Notes: a model not told the origin generated them from the sequence alone. Positions 1 through 7,742 are shown, counted from the stretch's first letter. The stretch: 64,000 bases of DNA from JBBREP01 sp036501845 (GCA_036501845.1 DASXZO010000040.1:1-64000); one strand, 5' to 3'. Numbers and translations: made by a program.

Positions 1-402
1 CGGTCGAAGCGCGCCGGCGCCGAACGGGCCGCGATCGCCGAATGGCTCGCCCAGCTGATCGTGACGGTCACGAAGTACGACCTGCCGCACACGCTGCTCG
101 CCTTCCCGCGCTTCGCCGAGGACCCCGACTACTGCTTCGCCAAGCTCGGCCATCTCGACCCGCGCAACGGCAACGGCCCGCTCACCGTCGACGACTACCG
201 CCGCGTGCTCGCCGACCGCTACCGACCCGACTACGTGCACGAGCAGCCGCTCGACACGAGCGAGCGCATGCAGGTGTGGCTCAACACACCGATCGGCCTG
301 TGGAAGCGCGCTACGGCCGCGCTCCAGCGCAAGCGCGGCACGGGTCAGCCGAACGAGTCGAACCAGAGTCAGGCCGGGCGCGCGAACAAGTCGGCGCCGT
401 AG
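1..402 (+). CDS. 3' end of an unrecognised protein (5' truncated by window edge)
   Basis: An open frame enters from the window edge and ends at TAG 400-402, giving about 133 residues. The segment has a conserved-looking stretch (LLAFPRFAEDPDYCFAKLG) and a basic C-terminal tail. The layout is compatible with the C-terminal half of a sulfotransferase-like P-loop protein, as sulfotransferases occur elsewhere in this locus. The nucleotide-binding loop would lie upstream of the window, so this is only a guess. The last 34 bp overlap the convergent FkbM gene, so no terminator separates them. Confidence 0.6.
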   Translation, partial: RSKRAGAERAAIAEWLAQLIVTVTKYDLPHTLLAFPRFAEDPDYCFAKLGHLDPRNGNGPLTVDDYRRVLADRYRPDYVHEQPLDTSERMQVWLNTPIGLWKRATAALQRKRGTGQPNESNQSQAGRANKSAP

Positions 403-1262
403 CCCGCGCCGTCGGTGGGCTGGAGCGCGCCGTTCACGTCGGGCCGCAGCAACTCGTAGCCGGCGTCGCGCAGCAGCACGCGCACCGGATCGCGCGTCTC
501 GCCGAGCAGCGACTGGGAGCAGTCGTTCCACTCGAGTTGGAGCAACCCGATGCGCTTCTCGGTGAGCGCGAGCGAGCCGCCTTCGAGCACGAGCCGTTCG
601 GCGCCCTCCACATCGATCTTCACACCCGCGGCCACACGGTCGCCGAGCACGGTGTCGAGCGTCGACACGTTCACCACCTCGGCGCCCTTCTCGGTGGCGC
701 TGGCGGCAGCGCTCGACCCGTTGTCGGTGGCAGCGTCGCCCGAACCGATCGACAGGTGGCGGCGCAGCAGGTCGGGGCCCGACATCGTCATCGTGCCCGG
801 CTCGGCCGCGAGCGCGAGCTGGCGCACGTCGGCCGGGTAGCCGTTGAGGGCGAGGTTGGCGCGTAGCTGCGCCACGAGCTCGGCGATCGGCTCCACCGCC
901 ACCACCGCGCAGCCGAGGTCGAGTGCCCACAACGTGTACACGCCCGCGTGCGCGCCGACGTCGACGAAGAGGTCGTCGCGATGCAGGTGGGCACGCCACG
1001 CCTGCATCTCGTTCCAGTCGGGCGGGTTGGCGAGCACGGCGCGCCACGACCCGCCGGCGTGCAGATGCGCGGCGATACGCGAATGATCGCCAATCGCAAC
1101 CGTCACCGGTTTGCCGGTGGCGCGAGCACGAAGCTCACAGCGCGCGACGCGCCACAGGCTCGCGGCCCGATGTTGCGCGTTCGCCGGGTGCGCGGTGATC
1201 GTGCGCACCCGGCTCACGAGCGCGCTCGGCTTCACGCGGAGGCGCCGGGAAGTGTCGGCCAA
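369..1262 (-). CDS. FkbM-family SAM-dependent methyltransferase
   Basis: The 297-residue protein has the FkbM-family layout: SAM-binding motif VDVGAHAGVYT at residues 100-110, an acidic strand end (VAVEPIAELV) about 20 residues later, and the family hallmark KIDVEGAE at 215-222. FkbM enzymes O-methylate hydroxyls, frequently on sugars of surface glycans. The start is TTG at 1262, three bases after the SGNH gene stop, so the two are probably one transcript. The region after residue 175 is Ala/Ser-rich and may be a loop. The substrate is unknown; a glycan residue is inferred from the neighbouring glycosyltransferase. Confidence 0.85.
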   Translation of the reverse strand: MADTSRRLRVKPSALVSRVRTITAHPANAQHRAASLWRVARCELRARATGKPVTVAIGDHSRIAAHLHAGGSWRAVLANPPDWNEMQAWRAHLHRDDLFVDVGAHAGVYTLWALDLGCAVVAVEPIAELVAQLRANLALNGYPADVRQLALAAEPGTMTMSGPDLLRRHLSIGSGDAATDNGSSAAASATEKGAEVVNVSTLDTVLGDRVAAGVKIDVEGAERLVLEGGSLALTEKRIGLLQLEWNDCSQSLLGETRDPVRVLLRDAGYELLRPDVNGALQPTDGAGYGADLFARPA

Positions 1263-1265
1263 CGT

Positions 1266-2084
1266 TCAGTCGCCTTCCGCGGGCGGGAGTGGATCAGTGC
1301 GCAGCGAGTAGCCGAGCACCGGCGCGAGCGCGCGCTGGAGCAGGCGCGCGTACACGACTTGGTCGTAGTGGTGGTCGCGTGGGTCGATGCCCACGAGCAG
1401 CTCGCTCACCTCGCCGTCGGGCCCGAGCGACGCGGAGTCGAGGTCGACGAATGTGGCGCCCACGTCGCGTGCCATCTCGCCACACTGCTGGTTGAGGGTG
1501 CGCACGAGGGCGGTGCGCTCGGCGCGGCTGGCCTTGATGTCGCGTCGTTTGCCGGCATAGTCGCCGATGTTCGTGAGGTCGACGAGGGTGGGCAGCGGCG
1601 CCGACAGCACCACCACCGGTGAGAGCTGCTGCGACGCGACCACGAACTGCCGGTAGTTCGCCACCGCCTGCTCCACGAGCCCGTCGAGCGGAGTGCCGGT
1701 GCGCTCATGGCGCCGCCACAGGATGAACCCGCAGTCGACCTCGCCGAGCAGCATCACGATCGCGATCGGGTGGCGCCGCGACGCTTGCGCGTACGTGACC
1801 GTGCGGTCGAAGTGCTTGCGCGCTCCCGACGCCGAATCGACCTTGCCCAGCCCGGTGAGCGTGGCGCCGCCCACGGCGTGCACGTCGAACCGCACCGGCA
1901 CCTGCCGCCACGACGGGTGGCGGAACACCGCCGCGTGCGAGTCGCCGAGCACGAGAGCATGCTGGTGACGGCGGCCCCACGCGGTGCGCACACGGTTCGC
2001 GGCGCCGTCGGCGCGCATACCGACACCGCGGCGTGCTCGGTCGACCGATCGCGAAGCCACGGGGCGATGAATGTAACCGCGCAC
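1266..2084 (-). CDS. SGNH/GDSL-like hydrolase or sugar O-acyl-modifying enzyme
   Basis: The 272-residue protein has a block-I-like GDSH motif at residues 47-50 (LVLGDSHAAVF), a central strand followed by GEVDCG, and a late D-x-x-HHYD segment near residue 240 that could supply the Asp-His pair. These are features of the SGNH hydrolase fold, which includes esterases and polysaccharide O-acetyl transfer or removal enzymes. No signal peptide or membrane segment is visible, so it should be cytoplasmic. It precedes the FkbM gene by 3 bp in the same direction. Two internal ATG codons (residues 1 and 23) are alternative starts. The substrate is not predictable. Confidence 0.65.
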   Translation of the reverse strand: MRGYIHRPVASRSVDRARRGVGMRADGAANRVRTAWGRRHQHALVLGDSHAAVFRHPSWRQVPVRFDVHAVGGATLTGLGKVDSASGARKHFDRTVTYAQASRRHPIAIVMLLGEVDCGFILWRRHERTGTPLDGLVEQAVANYRQFVVASQQLSPVVVLSAPLPTLVDLTNIGDYAGKRRDIKASRAERTALVRTLNQQCGEMARDVGATFVDLDSASLGPDGEVSELLVGIDPRDHHYDQVVYARLLQRALAPVLGYSLRTDPLPPAEGD

Positions 2085-2150
2085 TACCGGCTCGCGGACC
2101 GTTCACGATCGGTTTGTGACCCTGCGACGGTTCTGCCACGATCTTTCGTG

Positions 2151-2897
2151 ATGGCTCGTGACGTTCGGGTGCACGTCGCGACCTTCAACACTGCCGCGGC
2201 CACCGAGCTGTGCATCCGCACGATCCGCAAGTTCGCCGGCCACCCCTACGACCTCGTGGTGGGCGACAGCGGATCCACCGACGGCTCGCTCGAACGCCTC
2301 AAAGGGTTCGAGCATGACGGCTGGCTGGAGCTCGAAGAGGCACCGGGCGGGAGGCGCCACGCCGAATGGCTCGACCATTGGCTCGCCGAATGCCCGAGCC
2401 GTTACGCGGTGTTCGTGGACTCCGACATGGAGTTCCTGCGCGCCGGCTGGCTCGCCGATCTCGTGCAGGTGGCCGAGCGTGACGGCGCGACGCTCGTGAC
2501 GTCGCGCATCCACTTCGACGAACGCAGCTACGTGAACCCCAAGGGCGCGCCCGTGCGCTGGGCACCCCGCCCCACGCCATGGCTGATGCTCGTGGATGTG
2601 GCCAAGGCCCGGACGCTGCACAACGCCGGCTTCGGCTACTGCAACGTGGAAGACCCTGACCGCGCCGGAGGCCGGCTGGCCTACGACACCGCTGCCTACT
2701 TCTACGCGCAGTTACTCGCGCACGACATGACCGTGTCGACGATGCCCGACGACTGGCCGTCGTGTTACCGCCACTTCGGCGGCATGACCTGGATCCGCCT
2801 GCGTCCCGCGACGCGACTACGACGCCGCGCGAAACAGGCCATGAAGGGCGCGCACATCCACTACCGATTGGGCCTCGCCCGCCTCCGCGCCCGCTAG
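2151..2897 (+). CDS. Glycosyltransferase family 2-like protein
   Basis: The ATG at 2151 opens a 248-residue protein with a GT-A fold pattern: an N-terminal strand (VRVHVATFNTAA), VGDSGSTDGS at about 38-46 and a DxD-like VDSDMEF at about 89-95 for metal/nucleotide-sugar binding. The C-terminal basic helix (RRRAKQAMKG) may contact the membrane. The open frame extends further upstream, but residues before the ATG are unlike a glycosyltransferase. It is a close paralog of the gene at 32605-33345, sharing the NTAAATELC motif and the same ending. It is divergent from the SGNH gene across 66 bp. Sugar donor and acceptor are unknown. Confidence 0.8.
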   Translation: MARDVRVHVATFNTAAATELCIRTIRKFAGHPYDLVVGDSGSTDGSLERLKGFEHDGWLELEEAPGGRRHAEWLDHWLAECPSRYAVFVDSDMEFLRAGWLADLVQVAERDGATLVTSRIHFDERSYVNPKGAPVRWAPRPTPWLMLVDVAKARTLHNAGFGYCNVEDPDRAGGRLAYDTAAYFYAQLLAHDMTVSTMPDDWPSCYRHFGGMTWIRLRPATRLRRRAKQAMKGAHIHYRLGLARLRAR

Positions 2898-2935
2898 CTC
2901 CGTGTAGGAGATCGGCCAAATTCATCGTGTACGCC

Positions 2936-2965
2936 GGCCGCCCAGATCGGCAGATCGGAGCGCGT
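2936..2965. repeat. CBR1, collapsed copy at the array end
   Basis: A left-type box (CCGCCCAGAT) is fused directly to a right-type box (CGGCAGATCGG), with the usual centre missing. It lies just beyond the stop of the last minus-strand cassette gene and marks the left edge of the array. Confidence 0.5.
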
Positions 2966-2971
2966 CGGTTG

Positions 2972-4438
2972 CTATCCGGCGGGCATTTCGGTCACCGAGT
3001 CCTCGTCCTCGTTGGTGACCCAGATGTGGCTGCCATCGAATGCCACCCCGACCGGGCTTCCGAAGCCGTAACTGCCGCCCGACAGGGTCCGCATCAATGA
3101 ACCATCCGACGCGTTCAGCTCCGTCACCGAGGACCCGATGAGGTTGGTCACCCAGATGTGACTGCCATCGAACGCCACCCCGTACGGGCGGTCGAAGCCG
3201 TAACTGCCGCCCGACAGGGTCCGCACCCACGAACCATCCGACGCGTTCAACTCCGTCACCGAGTCCGCGTCCCCGTCCCCGTTGGTGACCCAGATGTGGC
3301 TACCATCGAACGCCACCCCGTACGGGGTGTTGAAGCCGTAGCTGCCGCCCGACAGGGTCTGCACCCACGAACCATCCGACGCGTTCAACTCCGTCACCGA
3401 GTCCCCGTAGTAGTTGGTGACCCAGATGTGGCTGCCATCGAACGCCACCCCGTACGGGCTGTTGAAGCCGTAGCTGCCGCCCGACAGGGTCCGCACCCAC
3501 GAACCATCCGACGCGTTCAACTCCGTCACCGAGTTCCCGTCGTAGTTCGTGACCCAGATGTGGCTGCCATCGAATGCCATCCCGATCGGGACGTCGAAGC
3601 CGTAGCTACCGCCCGAGAAGTTCAACACCGCAGGTACACACAGCGTCGCGATCGTGCACTTGCTTGTCGTCGCGGCGTGCACCTGTGCGGTGAGCGGTGA
3701 TTCGTGACCGACGCAGGTATCGCCAAGCGTGTCGCTATTGATGCCGTCGGGACAGATCGTGTTCATGAACGTCGCGCTGTTCAACCCGACCGCACCGCTC
3801 ATGTCCGCGTTGACGAGCGACGCTGTATTGAAGTGCGCGTTCGTGAACGTGGCCGCGGTCAGGTTCGTACCGTTCAGATACGTCACCTGAGTACATGAAC
3901 AGCCGATTGTCGCGCCCGTAAAGTCCGCGTTCGCGAGATTGGCGCCGGTGAAGTTCGCGCCGTTCACCGTCGCGGCTGCGAACGAATCGTTGAGCAGGTC
4001 CGCGCCCCACAGGTTCGCGTTGTTCAAGGTCGTGTTCGTCAACGTCGCGCCCGCGAGGTTCGTGCCTTTCAAGTTCGCGCTCCGTAACGACCAGCCCGTC
4101 AGGTTCCGGCCCGACAGATTGCACCCATGCAAATCCGCGTTCGCCGTCCCCGACGGCGGCACCACACACAAGCCACCATTGGCCGCCGAGATCGCCGCCG
4201 ATACCTGCGCCTGCGAATCGGTACTCGACGCCGCGTACCACGAGATCTTGACCGCTGGAGCCGTACACGTCGGCGCGACCGTCCCCACCTTGGTCAACGC
4301 CCCAGATTTCAGGCACGCGTAATACGTCGTCGGACTCACCACCGACGGCGACAACACCGCCGCCGACACACCCGCCGACACACCCGCACTCACGACCACC
4401 GCACACGCGACCACAACCACAGACTTCGAGACCCGCAC
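2972..4438 (-). CDS. Secreted pentapeptide-repeat plus beta-propeller-repeat protein
   Basis: I choose GTG 4438 because a strong ribosome binding site (GGAGGAC) lies five bases upstream; the longer open frame upstream translates the boundary repeat. The 488-residue product has an N-terminal export signal or anchor (SKSVVVVACAVVVSAGV), a region of about 60-110 with paired cysteines, then pentapeptide-type repeats of the A(N/D)LxG kind at about 120-235. Five near-identical 44-residue units (FDGSHIWVTN ... VTELNASDGS) follow to the C-terminus. The latter resemble YVTN/NHL propeller blades; five to six blades could close a propeller. It is the last cassette gene before the array edge. Function is unknown; a surface-binding role is inferred. 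Confidence 0.75.
   Translation of the reverse strand: MRVSKSVVVVACAVVVSAGVSAGVSAAVLSPSVVSPTTYYACLKSGALTKVGTVAPTCTAPAVKISWYAASSTDSQAQVSAAISAANGGLCVVPPSGTANADLHGCNLSGRNLTGWSLRSANLKGTNLAGATLTNTTLNNANLWGADLLNDSFAAATVNGANFTGANLANADFTGATIGCSCTQVTYLNGTNLTAATFTNAHFNTASLVNADMSGAVGLNSATFMNTICPDGINSDTLGDTCVGHESPLTAQVHAATTSKCTIATLCVPAVLNFSGGSYGFDVPIGMAFDGSHIWVTNYDGNSVTELNASDGSWVRTLSGGSYGFNSPYGVAFDGSHIWVTNYYGDSVTELNASDGSWVQTLSGGSYGFNTPYGVAFDGSHIWVTNGDGDADSVTELNASDGSWVRTLSGGSYGFDRPYGVAFDGSHIWVTNLIGSSVTELNASDGSLMRTLSGGSYGFGSPVGVAFDGSHIWVTNEDEDSVTEMPAG
2975..3613 (-). repeat. Five tandem 132-bp units encoding propeller blades
   Basis: Units end at about 3613, 3481, 3349, 3211 and 3079. Four are 132 bp or 138 bp (one carries a 6-bp insertion); the last is shortened to 105 bp. 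Nucleotide identity between units is high, including synonymous sites, which indicates recent duplication or gene conversion. The variable positions cluster just after VTN and after SYGF. Confidence 0.85.
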
Positions 4439-4463
4439 GGCGTCCTCCGACCCGTAATACCAA

Positions 4464-4481
4464 GACCCCGCGAAAGGGGTC
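4464..4481. other. Perfect 6-bp stem hairpin upstream of the propeller gene
   Basis: GACCCC and GGGGTC flank a GCGAAA loop. It lies between boundary repeat CBR2 and the gene start at 4438. It could be a short terminator for readthrough from the array or a leader hairpin; no T-run follows. A TATTAC hexamer on the minus strand at 4460-4455 could be a -10 element. Confidence 0.4.
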
Positions 4482-4485
4482 CGAA

Positions 4486-4544
4486 GCGCCCATAATGCCC
4501 GATCCGCGAGCGTTCTCGCCAGCACCGAGCGGCAGTTTTGGCGT
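4486..4544. repeat. CBR2, well-formed boundary repeat
   Basis: Left box GCGCCCATAATGCCCGATCC, central CGAGCGTTCTCGCC and right box GGCAGTTTTGGCG, total about 59 bp. It separates the propeller gene from the methyltransferase gene, whose stop is 24 bp beyond the right box. Confidence 0.85.
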
Positions 4545-4567
4545 GTGACGGGCGGCTGGACGAGGAA

Positions 4568-5404
4568 CTACAGCTGGCGCCTCGCTACTTGCGCCCCGTA
4601 GCTGACGTCTTGCTCGTAGCGCCCACTTCGATCGACGCCGAGCAAGGTCTTACGCATGTCCGCCTCGAAGGCGTCGTGGAAGTCACCCATCGCCGAGCGC
4701 GACCATGCGGAGGTTCCGCGCAGGAATCCGATAATTGTGTCGACGGTCCATGTGTGATGAACCGTCACCTTGCACGCGACGACGCGAGGGAACCCCGCGT
4801 CGCGCAGAACGGCTTCGTCCGGGTATGCGTGGCGTTCCCATCCAGCCGGAACGCGTGCATCCGCGCCGCACCGCCTTTGCCATTCAGCAAGCACACGCGA
4901 TATCTCCGCCTGTAGCTGACCGCTCTCAACCCATGCGGGATCGGTGAACGAGTTGCTCCACATGAGCACGATCGCCCCGTCGGGCCGGAGCCATGCTGCC
5001 GCCTTCTTCGCGACCTCAGGCCGATCGAACCTGTGGAATGCGTTCCCTGCTGCAACTACATCGATGCTCGCCGCTGGGAAGTCGACGTCCTCGGCACGAC
5101 CGAGGCGCCACTCGATCCCGTCACCCTCGCGTGCGCTGCGAGCGCGTCCGTACTCCACCATGTCCGGCTCGGGATCGACGGCCATCACGTCGGCGAAGCA
5201 TGGTCGCAATGCGCGCGCCACGTGTCCCGTTCCTGCGCCGAGATCGATCAACCGTCCGGTTCCGTCCGGACGTACGTGTTCGCGGATGAGCTCGACGAGC
5301 GTGTCCGGATACGGAAGGCGGTAACGGTCGTAGTCCTCAGCCGTGCCCTCGAAGAGTCCGGACATGAACGTCGGCTCTGGTGGCAGTGAAGGCGTGGCGC
5401 CCAT
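4568..5404 (-). CDS. Class I SAM-dependent methyltransferase
   Basis: The 278-residue protein (ATG 5404) carries motif I LIDLGAGTGHVA, an acidic motif II end (MAVDPEPDMVEYG), and the post-I pattern of the methyltransferase-11/25 family (DVVAAGNAFHRFDRP). Such proteins methylate small molecules or unidentified acceptors in the cytoplasm. The ATG at 5404 sits at the edge of a degenerate boundary repeat, matching the array rule. ATG 5365 (MSGLFEGTAEDYDRYR) is the alternative and is where family similarity appears to begin. The frame remains open upstream to 5638, but that part translates the repeat and the neighbouring unit. The acceptor is unknown. Confidence 0.8.
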   Translation of the reverse strand: MGATPSLPPEPTFMSGLFEGTAEDYDRYRLPYPDTLVELIREHVRPDGTGRLIDLGAGTGHVARALRPCFADVMAVDPEPDMVEYGRARSAREGDGIEWRLGRAEDVDFPAASIDVVAAGNAFHRFDRPEVAKKAAAWLRPDGAIVLMWSNSFTDPAWVESGQLQAEISRVLAEWQRRCGADARVPAGWERHAYPDEAVLRDAGFPRVVACKVTVHHTWTVDTIIGFLRGTSAWSRSAMGDFHDAFEADMRKTLLGVDRSGRYEQDVSYGAQVARRQL

Positions 5405-5648
5405 CTGCGCCGAATCGTATCGAGGGCGTCCGAAGCAATGGCCTGTGCACGCGGCCCTCAGTCTGCAACGCCAACGCGGACTGAGCCGACGAACCTCGCC
5501 GCTTCCGGGTACGCCTAGCGAAGATGGGATCCGGTATCGGTCGCTCGGCGGTGACCAGTAGCAAGTCGCCGTCGTCGTCGTCAGTCGTGCGCTGCCACGC
5601 TTCGAAACTGTCCTCGTCATCGACTGGCTCAATGCCACCGCGCTCCAT
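5337..5648 (-). CDS. Small hypothetical ORF, acidic N-terminus
   Basis: ATG 5648 lies five bases from the left box of the repeat at 5654, the position of cassette gene starts. The first 45 residues look coding (EPVDDEDSFEAWQRTTDDDD followed by LLLVTAERP). The frame then runs through the degenerate repeat at 5396-5472 and into the methyltransferase gene with no plausible continuation. It may be a short or frameshifted cassette gene of which only the N-terminal part is real. I recognise no family. Confidence 0.3.
   Translation of the reverse strand: MERGGIEPVDDEDSFEAWQRTTDDDDGDLLLVTAERPIPDPIFARRTRKRRGSSAQSALALQTEGRVHRPLLRTPSIRFGADGRHAFTATRADVHVRTLRGHG
5396..5472. repeat. CBR2b, degenerate boundary repeat
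   Basis: A left-type box (GGCGCCCATCTGCGCCGAATCG begins at 5396; its core matches the GCGCCCA...CGA pattern) and a weak right-type box (CCTCAGTCTGC) frame a 76-bp stretch. The methyltransferase ATG lies inside the left box. Confidence 0.4.
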
Positions 5649-5653
5649 CCGGT

Positions 5654-5749
5654 ACGGATTGCCCGATCCTCGGGTGTTCTCGCTAGGGCCGCAGCGGCGC
5701 CGTGGCGCTAGTTGGGTGCGTCGCTGAAGACGGGGCCGGCTATGCGCGA
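5654..5749. repeat. CBR3, long boundary repeat (about 96 bp)
   Basis: Left box ACGGATTGCCCGATCC, central GTGTTCTCGCTAGGG, then an extra 40 bp before right box CCGGCTATGCGCGA. The enlarged centre shows that the outer boxes are conserved while the middle varies in length, as in integron attC sites. Confidence 0.75.
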
Positions 5750-5768
5750 TATCGATGTCTGACGGTCA

Positions 5769-6104
5769 TCATGCCGCGACGCCCTCGAGCGGCCACACCT
5801 CAACCACGCCGCGCGCCACCGAGCATGGAGTTCCCGCGACGAGCGCAATTGCGTCGTCGATCGTGGCTGCATCGATCACGGCGAATCCGGCAATCGGCAG
5901 ATCCGAACGCATGAATGCGCCCGGCACCGTCGTGACACCGCGAGCGTCGGTGTTGCGCACCTGGACCGGCGCGCCAGCGATACCCATCAGGACGCCACTG
6001 GCGACGAGTCGTTCGTCGTGAGCATGGGCCGAGTCTCGAACGTCGGGCGCCGTGCGTTCATAGTCTGCCTCGTCGCCGTACCCAATCGTGATGAACTTCG
6101 CCAT
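5769..6104 (-). CDS. YCII-related domain protein
   Basis: ATG 6104 gives a 111-residue protein beginning MAKFITIGYGDEADYERT. It has the dimeric alpha-beta ferredoxin-like layout of the YCII / DGPF family, including the DLPIAGFAVIDAATIDDAIAL helix-strand pair and the late VEVWPL strand. Some members act in degradation or sensing of small aromatic compounds, and actinobacterial ones often accompany ECF sigma factors; no sigma factor is present here. A modest ribosome binding site (GGAGA) lies eight bases upstream of this ATG. The frame is open further upstream, but that part is not conserved. It is a single-gene unit of the array with unknown substrate. Confidence 0.75.
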   Translation of the reverse strand: MAKFITIGYGDEADYERTAPDVRDSAHAHDERLVASGVLMGIAGAPVQVRNTDARGVTTVPGAFMRSDLPIAGFAVIDAATIDDAIALVAGTPCSVARGVVEVWPLEGVAA

Positions 6105-6245
6105 AGCGGAATCTCCGAACATCGTCGTTGAAGTCGCGCCGCCGACAGGGACGGCAGTTGTCACCCATCAGACGCCGCGGACCGAGCGAACTCATCGGTT
6201 CACCATCGCGACGCGGTCCGATTTGCCGCCGTCGAACGCTCCGAC

Positions 6246-6297
6246 TACCTGATCCGAGCCGAACGTCGAGCGCGCAGTCCGGCAGCTATGCGCCGAT
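6246..6297. repeat. CBR4, boundary repeat with weak left box
   Basis: CTGATCCGAGCCGAACG replaces the usual left and central parts; the right box GGCAGCTATGCGCC is well kept. It supplies the TAG stop of the gene at 6286-6555. About 100 bp to its left (6149-6165) another right-type box, ACGGCAGTTGTC, stands alone. Confidence 0.6.
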
Positions 6298-6555
6298 CAG
6301 CGCGCTGCCCGAGGTGCCGTAGCTCTCGGTCCACCGGCCGTTGGCGTGGCGATGAATGATCGACGAATACGGGTGCGACGGGTCCGTGTCGACGCGCACT
6401 CTGGCATGGTTTTCGTTGAGTTTCGTCACCTCGACCACGCGCGCAGCGGCACCCAGCGCATAGCCGCTCAGCATGGCTGCTTGGGCTGTCAGGTACCCCC
6501 GTGCAGCGTCATCGTCGCCGATGCCGCAACCGCACACGTCGCACATCGCCTCCAC
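6286..6555 (-). CDS. Hypothetical small protein with N-terminal CxxCxC motif
   Basis: The 89-residue product starts at GTG 6555 (ATG 6546 is an alternative) and has CDVCGCG at residues 5-11, a possible metal site. An alanine-rich helix and a strand-rich C-terminal half (VEVTKLNENHARVRVDTD) follow. The stop codon TAG is the complement of CTA within the right box of the boundary repeat, so the repeat terminates the reading frame. I recognise no family; the short cysteine cluster suggests zinc binding, which is inference only. Confidence 0.55.
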   Translation of the reverse strand: MEAMCDVCGCGIGDDDAARGYLTAQAAMLSGYALGAAARVVEVTKLNENHARVRVDTDPSHPYSSIIHRHANGRWTESYGTSGSALIGA

Positions 6556-6575
6556 GAATGGGAGGCTACGTCGGG

Positions 6576-6637
6576 CTCACGCAGAACCGATCGGCAGCCA
6601 GGTGCGGCGTTGTCTCGCCGGGCTCAGTTCGCGCAGC
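6576..6637. repeat. CBR4b, degenerate boundary repeat
   Basis: CTCACGCAGAACCGATC, a central GGCGTTGTCTCGCC and right box CTCAGTTCGCGC align with the consensus over about 60 bp. The TGA stop of the membrane-protein gene at 6624 lies in the right box. Confidence 0.5.
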
Positions 6638-7016
6638 TACCGAGCACGATGTGCGTGATTGCGAACGCACCTGCTCCGAGCAGGAATAACACGGTGCTCG
6701 CACGCGAGAGCCAAAGCGTGATGCGTGTGCGGTGCACGGCCACGCCACGCGCGTAGGACACCAGCACGAGCGCAAGTGCCGACGCGCCCACGCCGACAGC
6801 CCACAGCCACAGCGGCGCGGCGCTGATTGACACATCTCGGTTGCGAGCGCCGCACATCACCGGATGCTTCGTACCGAACGGAGCGACAGCGATGAGAGCG
6901 GTGACGCCTACGGCAAGCGATAGGGCTGCGACTCGTACGTACGCCCTCCTACTGCCACGACTGACGCCGGTCGCCACGATCGGTGCGGACTCAACCGAGC
7001 GATCACCCACCCGCAC
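6624..7016 (-). CDS. Small integral membrane protein
   Basis: The 130-residue product has three predicted membrane segments: about 27-46 (VAALSLAVGVTALIAVAP), 68-88 (PLWLWAVGVGASALALVLVS) and 105-125 (STVLFLLGAGAFAITHIVLG). A CGARNRD loop lies between the first two. The start is GTG 7016, embedded in the start-side box of CBR5 (CTGTGCGG on the coding strand), and the stop TGA lies in the right box of CBR4b, so both ends of the gene are defined by boundary repeats. No family is recognised. Confidence 0.6.
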   Translation of the reverse strand: MRVGDRSVESAPIVATGVSRGSRRAYVRVAALSLAVGVTALIAVAPFGTKHPVMCGARNRDVSISAAPLWLWAVGVGASALALVLVSYARGVAVHRTRITLWLSRASTVLFLLGAGAFAITHIVLGSCAN

Positions 7017-7070
7017 AGATTGGCTGATCCGCGACCAGTACGCCCAGCGCCGAACGGCAGATCGGAGCGG
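7012..7070. repeat. CBR5, well-formed boundary repeat
   Basis: Left box CGCACAGATTGGCTGATCC, centre CGACCAGTACGCCCAGCGC, right box CGGCAGATCGGAGC. The GTG start at 7016 overlaps its left box, and the TAG stop of the next gene (7071-7073) abuts its right end. Confidence 0.8.
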
Positions 7071-7616
7071 CTACGGGCGCGGTCCGTCGTTGCAGATGTT
7101 CCACGACTTCGCAGGGTCGAAGGACTCGCCATGCTCCGGGAAGTACCACTCGATCGACAGATACGCGGGCGCGTCATGGCATGTGCCGAGGTTGAACGCG
7201 ACCACGGTCGCGCGCGCCGGAACCGCTTCATACATGAACTTGCCCGGTGCAACGTAGTTGCCGATCGCCGTGGCAATCGCACGCTCGCCGCCCCACGACA
7301 GCCAACGAACCTGGCCAACCGTCCCGCCCTCGTCGCCACCATTATCGATCGTTGAGGGCCGAACCTCTCCATAACCGTGCTGAGCCTGCCGCAACCCCTT
7401 GTCTCCCCATGGGCGCCCCAGCGTGGGTGCAGGTGTCGTGATGACCTTCACCCTCAGTATCCCCGTCGGAGCAGTACTCGTCGTCGAGCTGCGGACTCGC
7501 GTCGCCGAGGTCAGAGCCGGACTTGACTCCGTTGGTGTCGGCGCCCGTGCACGGCTCGATGAACTACAAGCCGCAGCCAACGCGACCAGCGCGACCAGCG
7601 CCGCGAATCTCTTCAC
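7071..7616 (-). CDS. Putative lipoprotein of unknown function
   Basis: GTG 7616 gives 181 residues beginning MKRFAALVALVALAAACSSS, a typical lipoprotein signal with the lipobox LAAAC at about residues 13-17. A Ser/Thr/Pro-rich linker precedes a globular domain from residue 55 that contains CHDAPAYLSIEWYFPEHG and a C-terminal WNICNDG, so two conserved cysteines may pair. ATG 7664, inside the boundary repeat, would add 16 residues and fits the array rule; I prefer 7616 because the charged n-region then sits directly before the hydrophobic core. It should be anchored on the outer face of the membrane. Confidence 0.65.
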   Translation of the reverse strand: MKRFAALVALVALAAACSSSSRARAPTPTESSPALTSATRVRSSTTSTAPTGILRVKVITTPAPTLGRPWGDKGLRQAQHGYGEVRPSTIDNGGDEGGTVGQVRWLSWGGERAIATAIGNYVAPGKFMYEAVPARATVVAFNLGTCHDAPAYLSIEWYFPEHGESFDPAKSWNICNDGPRP

Positions 7617-7655
7617 GGAAGCGCCGACGCCGTCAGCAAGCGAGAGGTTCCCACC

Positions 7656-7713
7656 GACACACATTGGCCGAAGCCCCAGCACCCCTGCCAGCGCATCTCG
7701 GCAGCTATGCGCT
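7656..7713. repeat. CBR6, boundary repeat
   Basis: Left box CGACACACATTGGCCGAAGC, a diverged centre CCTGCCAGCGC and right box CGGCAGCTATGCGC. An ATG on the minus strand (7664) lies in the left box. Confidence 0.7.
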
Positions 7714-7742
7714 CTGCGAAACGCCTTCGGAAACTGCAGCTT

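Noticed and set aside
4439..4525. N-terminal extension of the propeller gene to 4525
   Set aside because: The added 29 residues are translated from the boundary repeat; GTG 4438 has a strong ribosome binding site.
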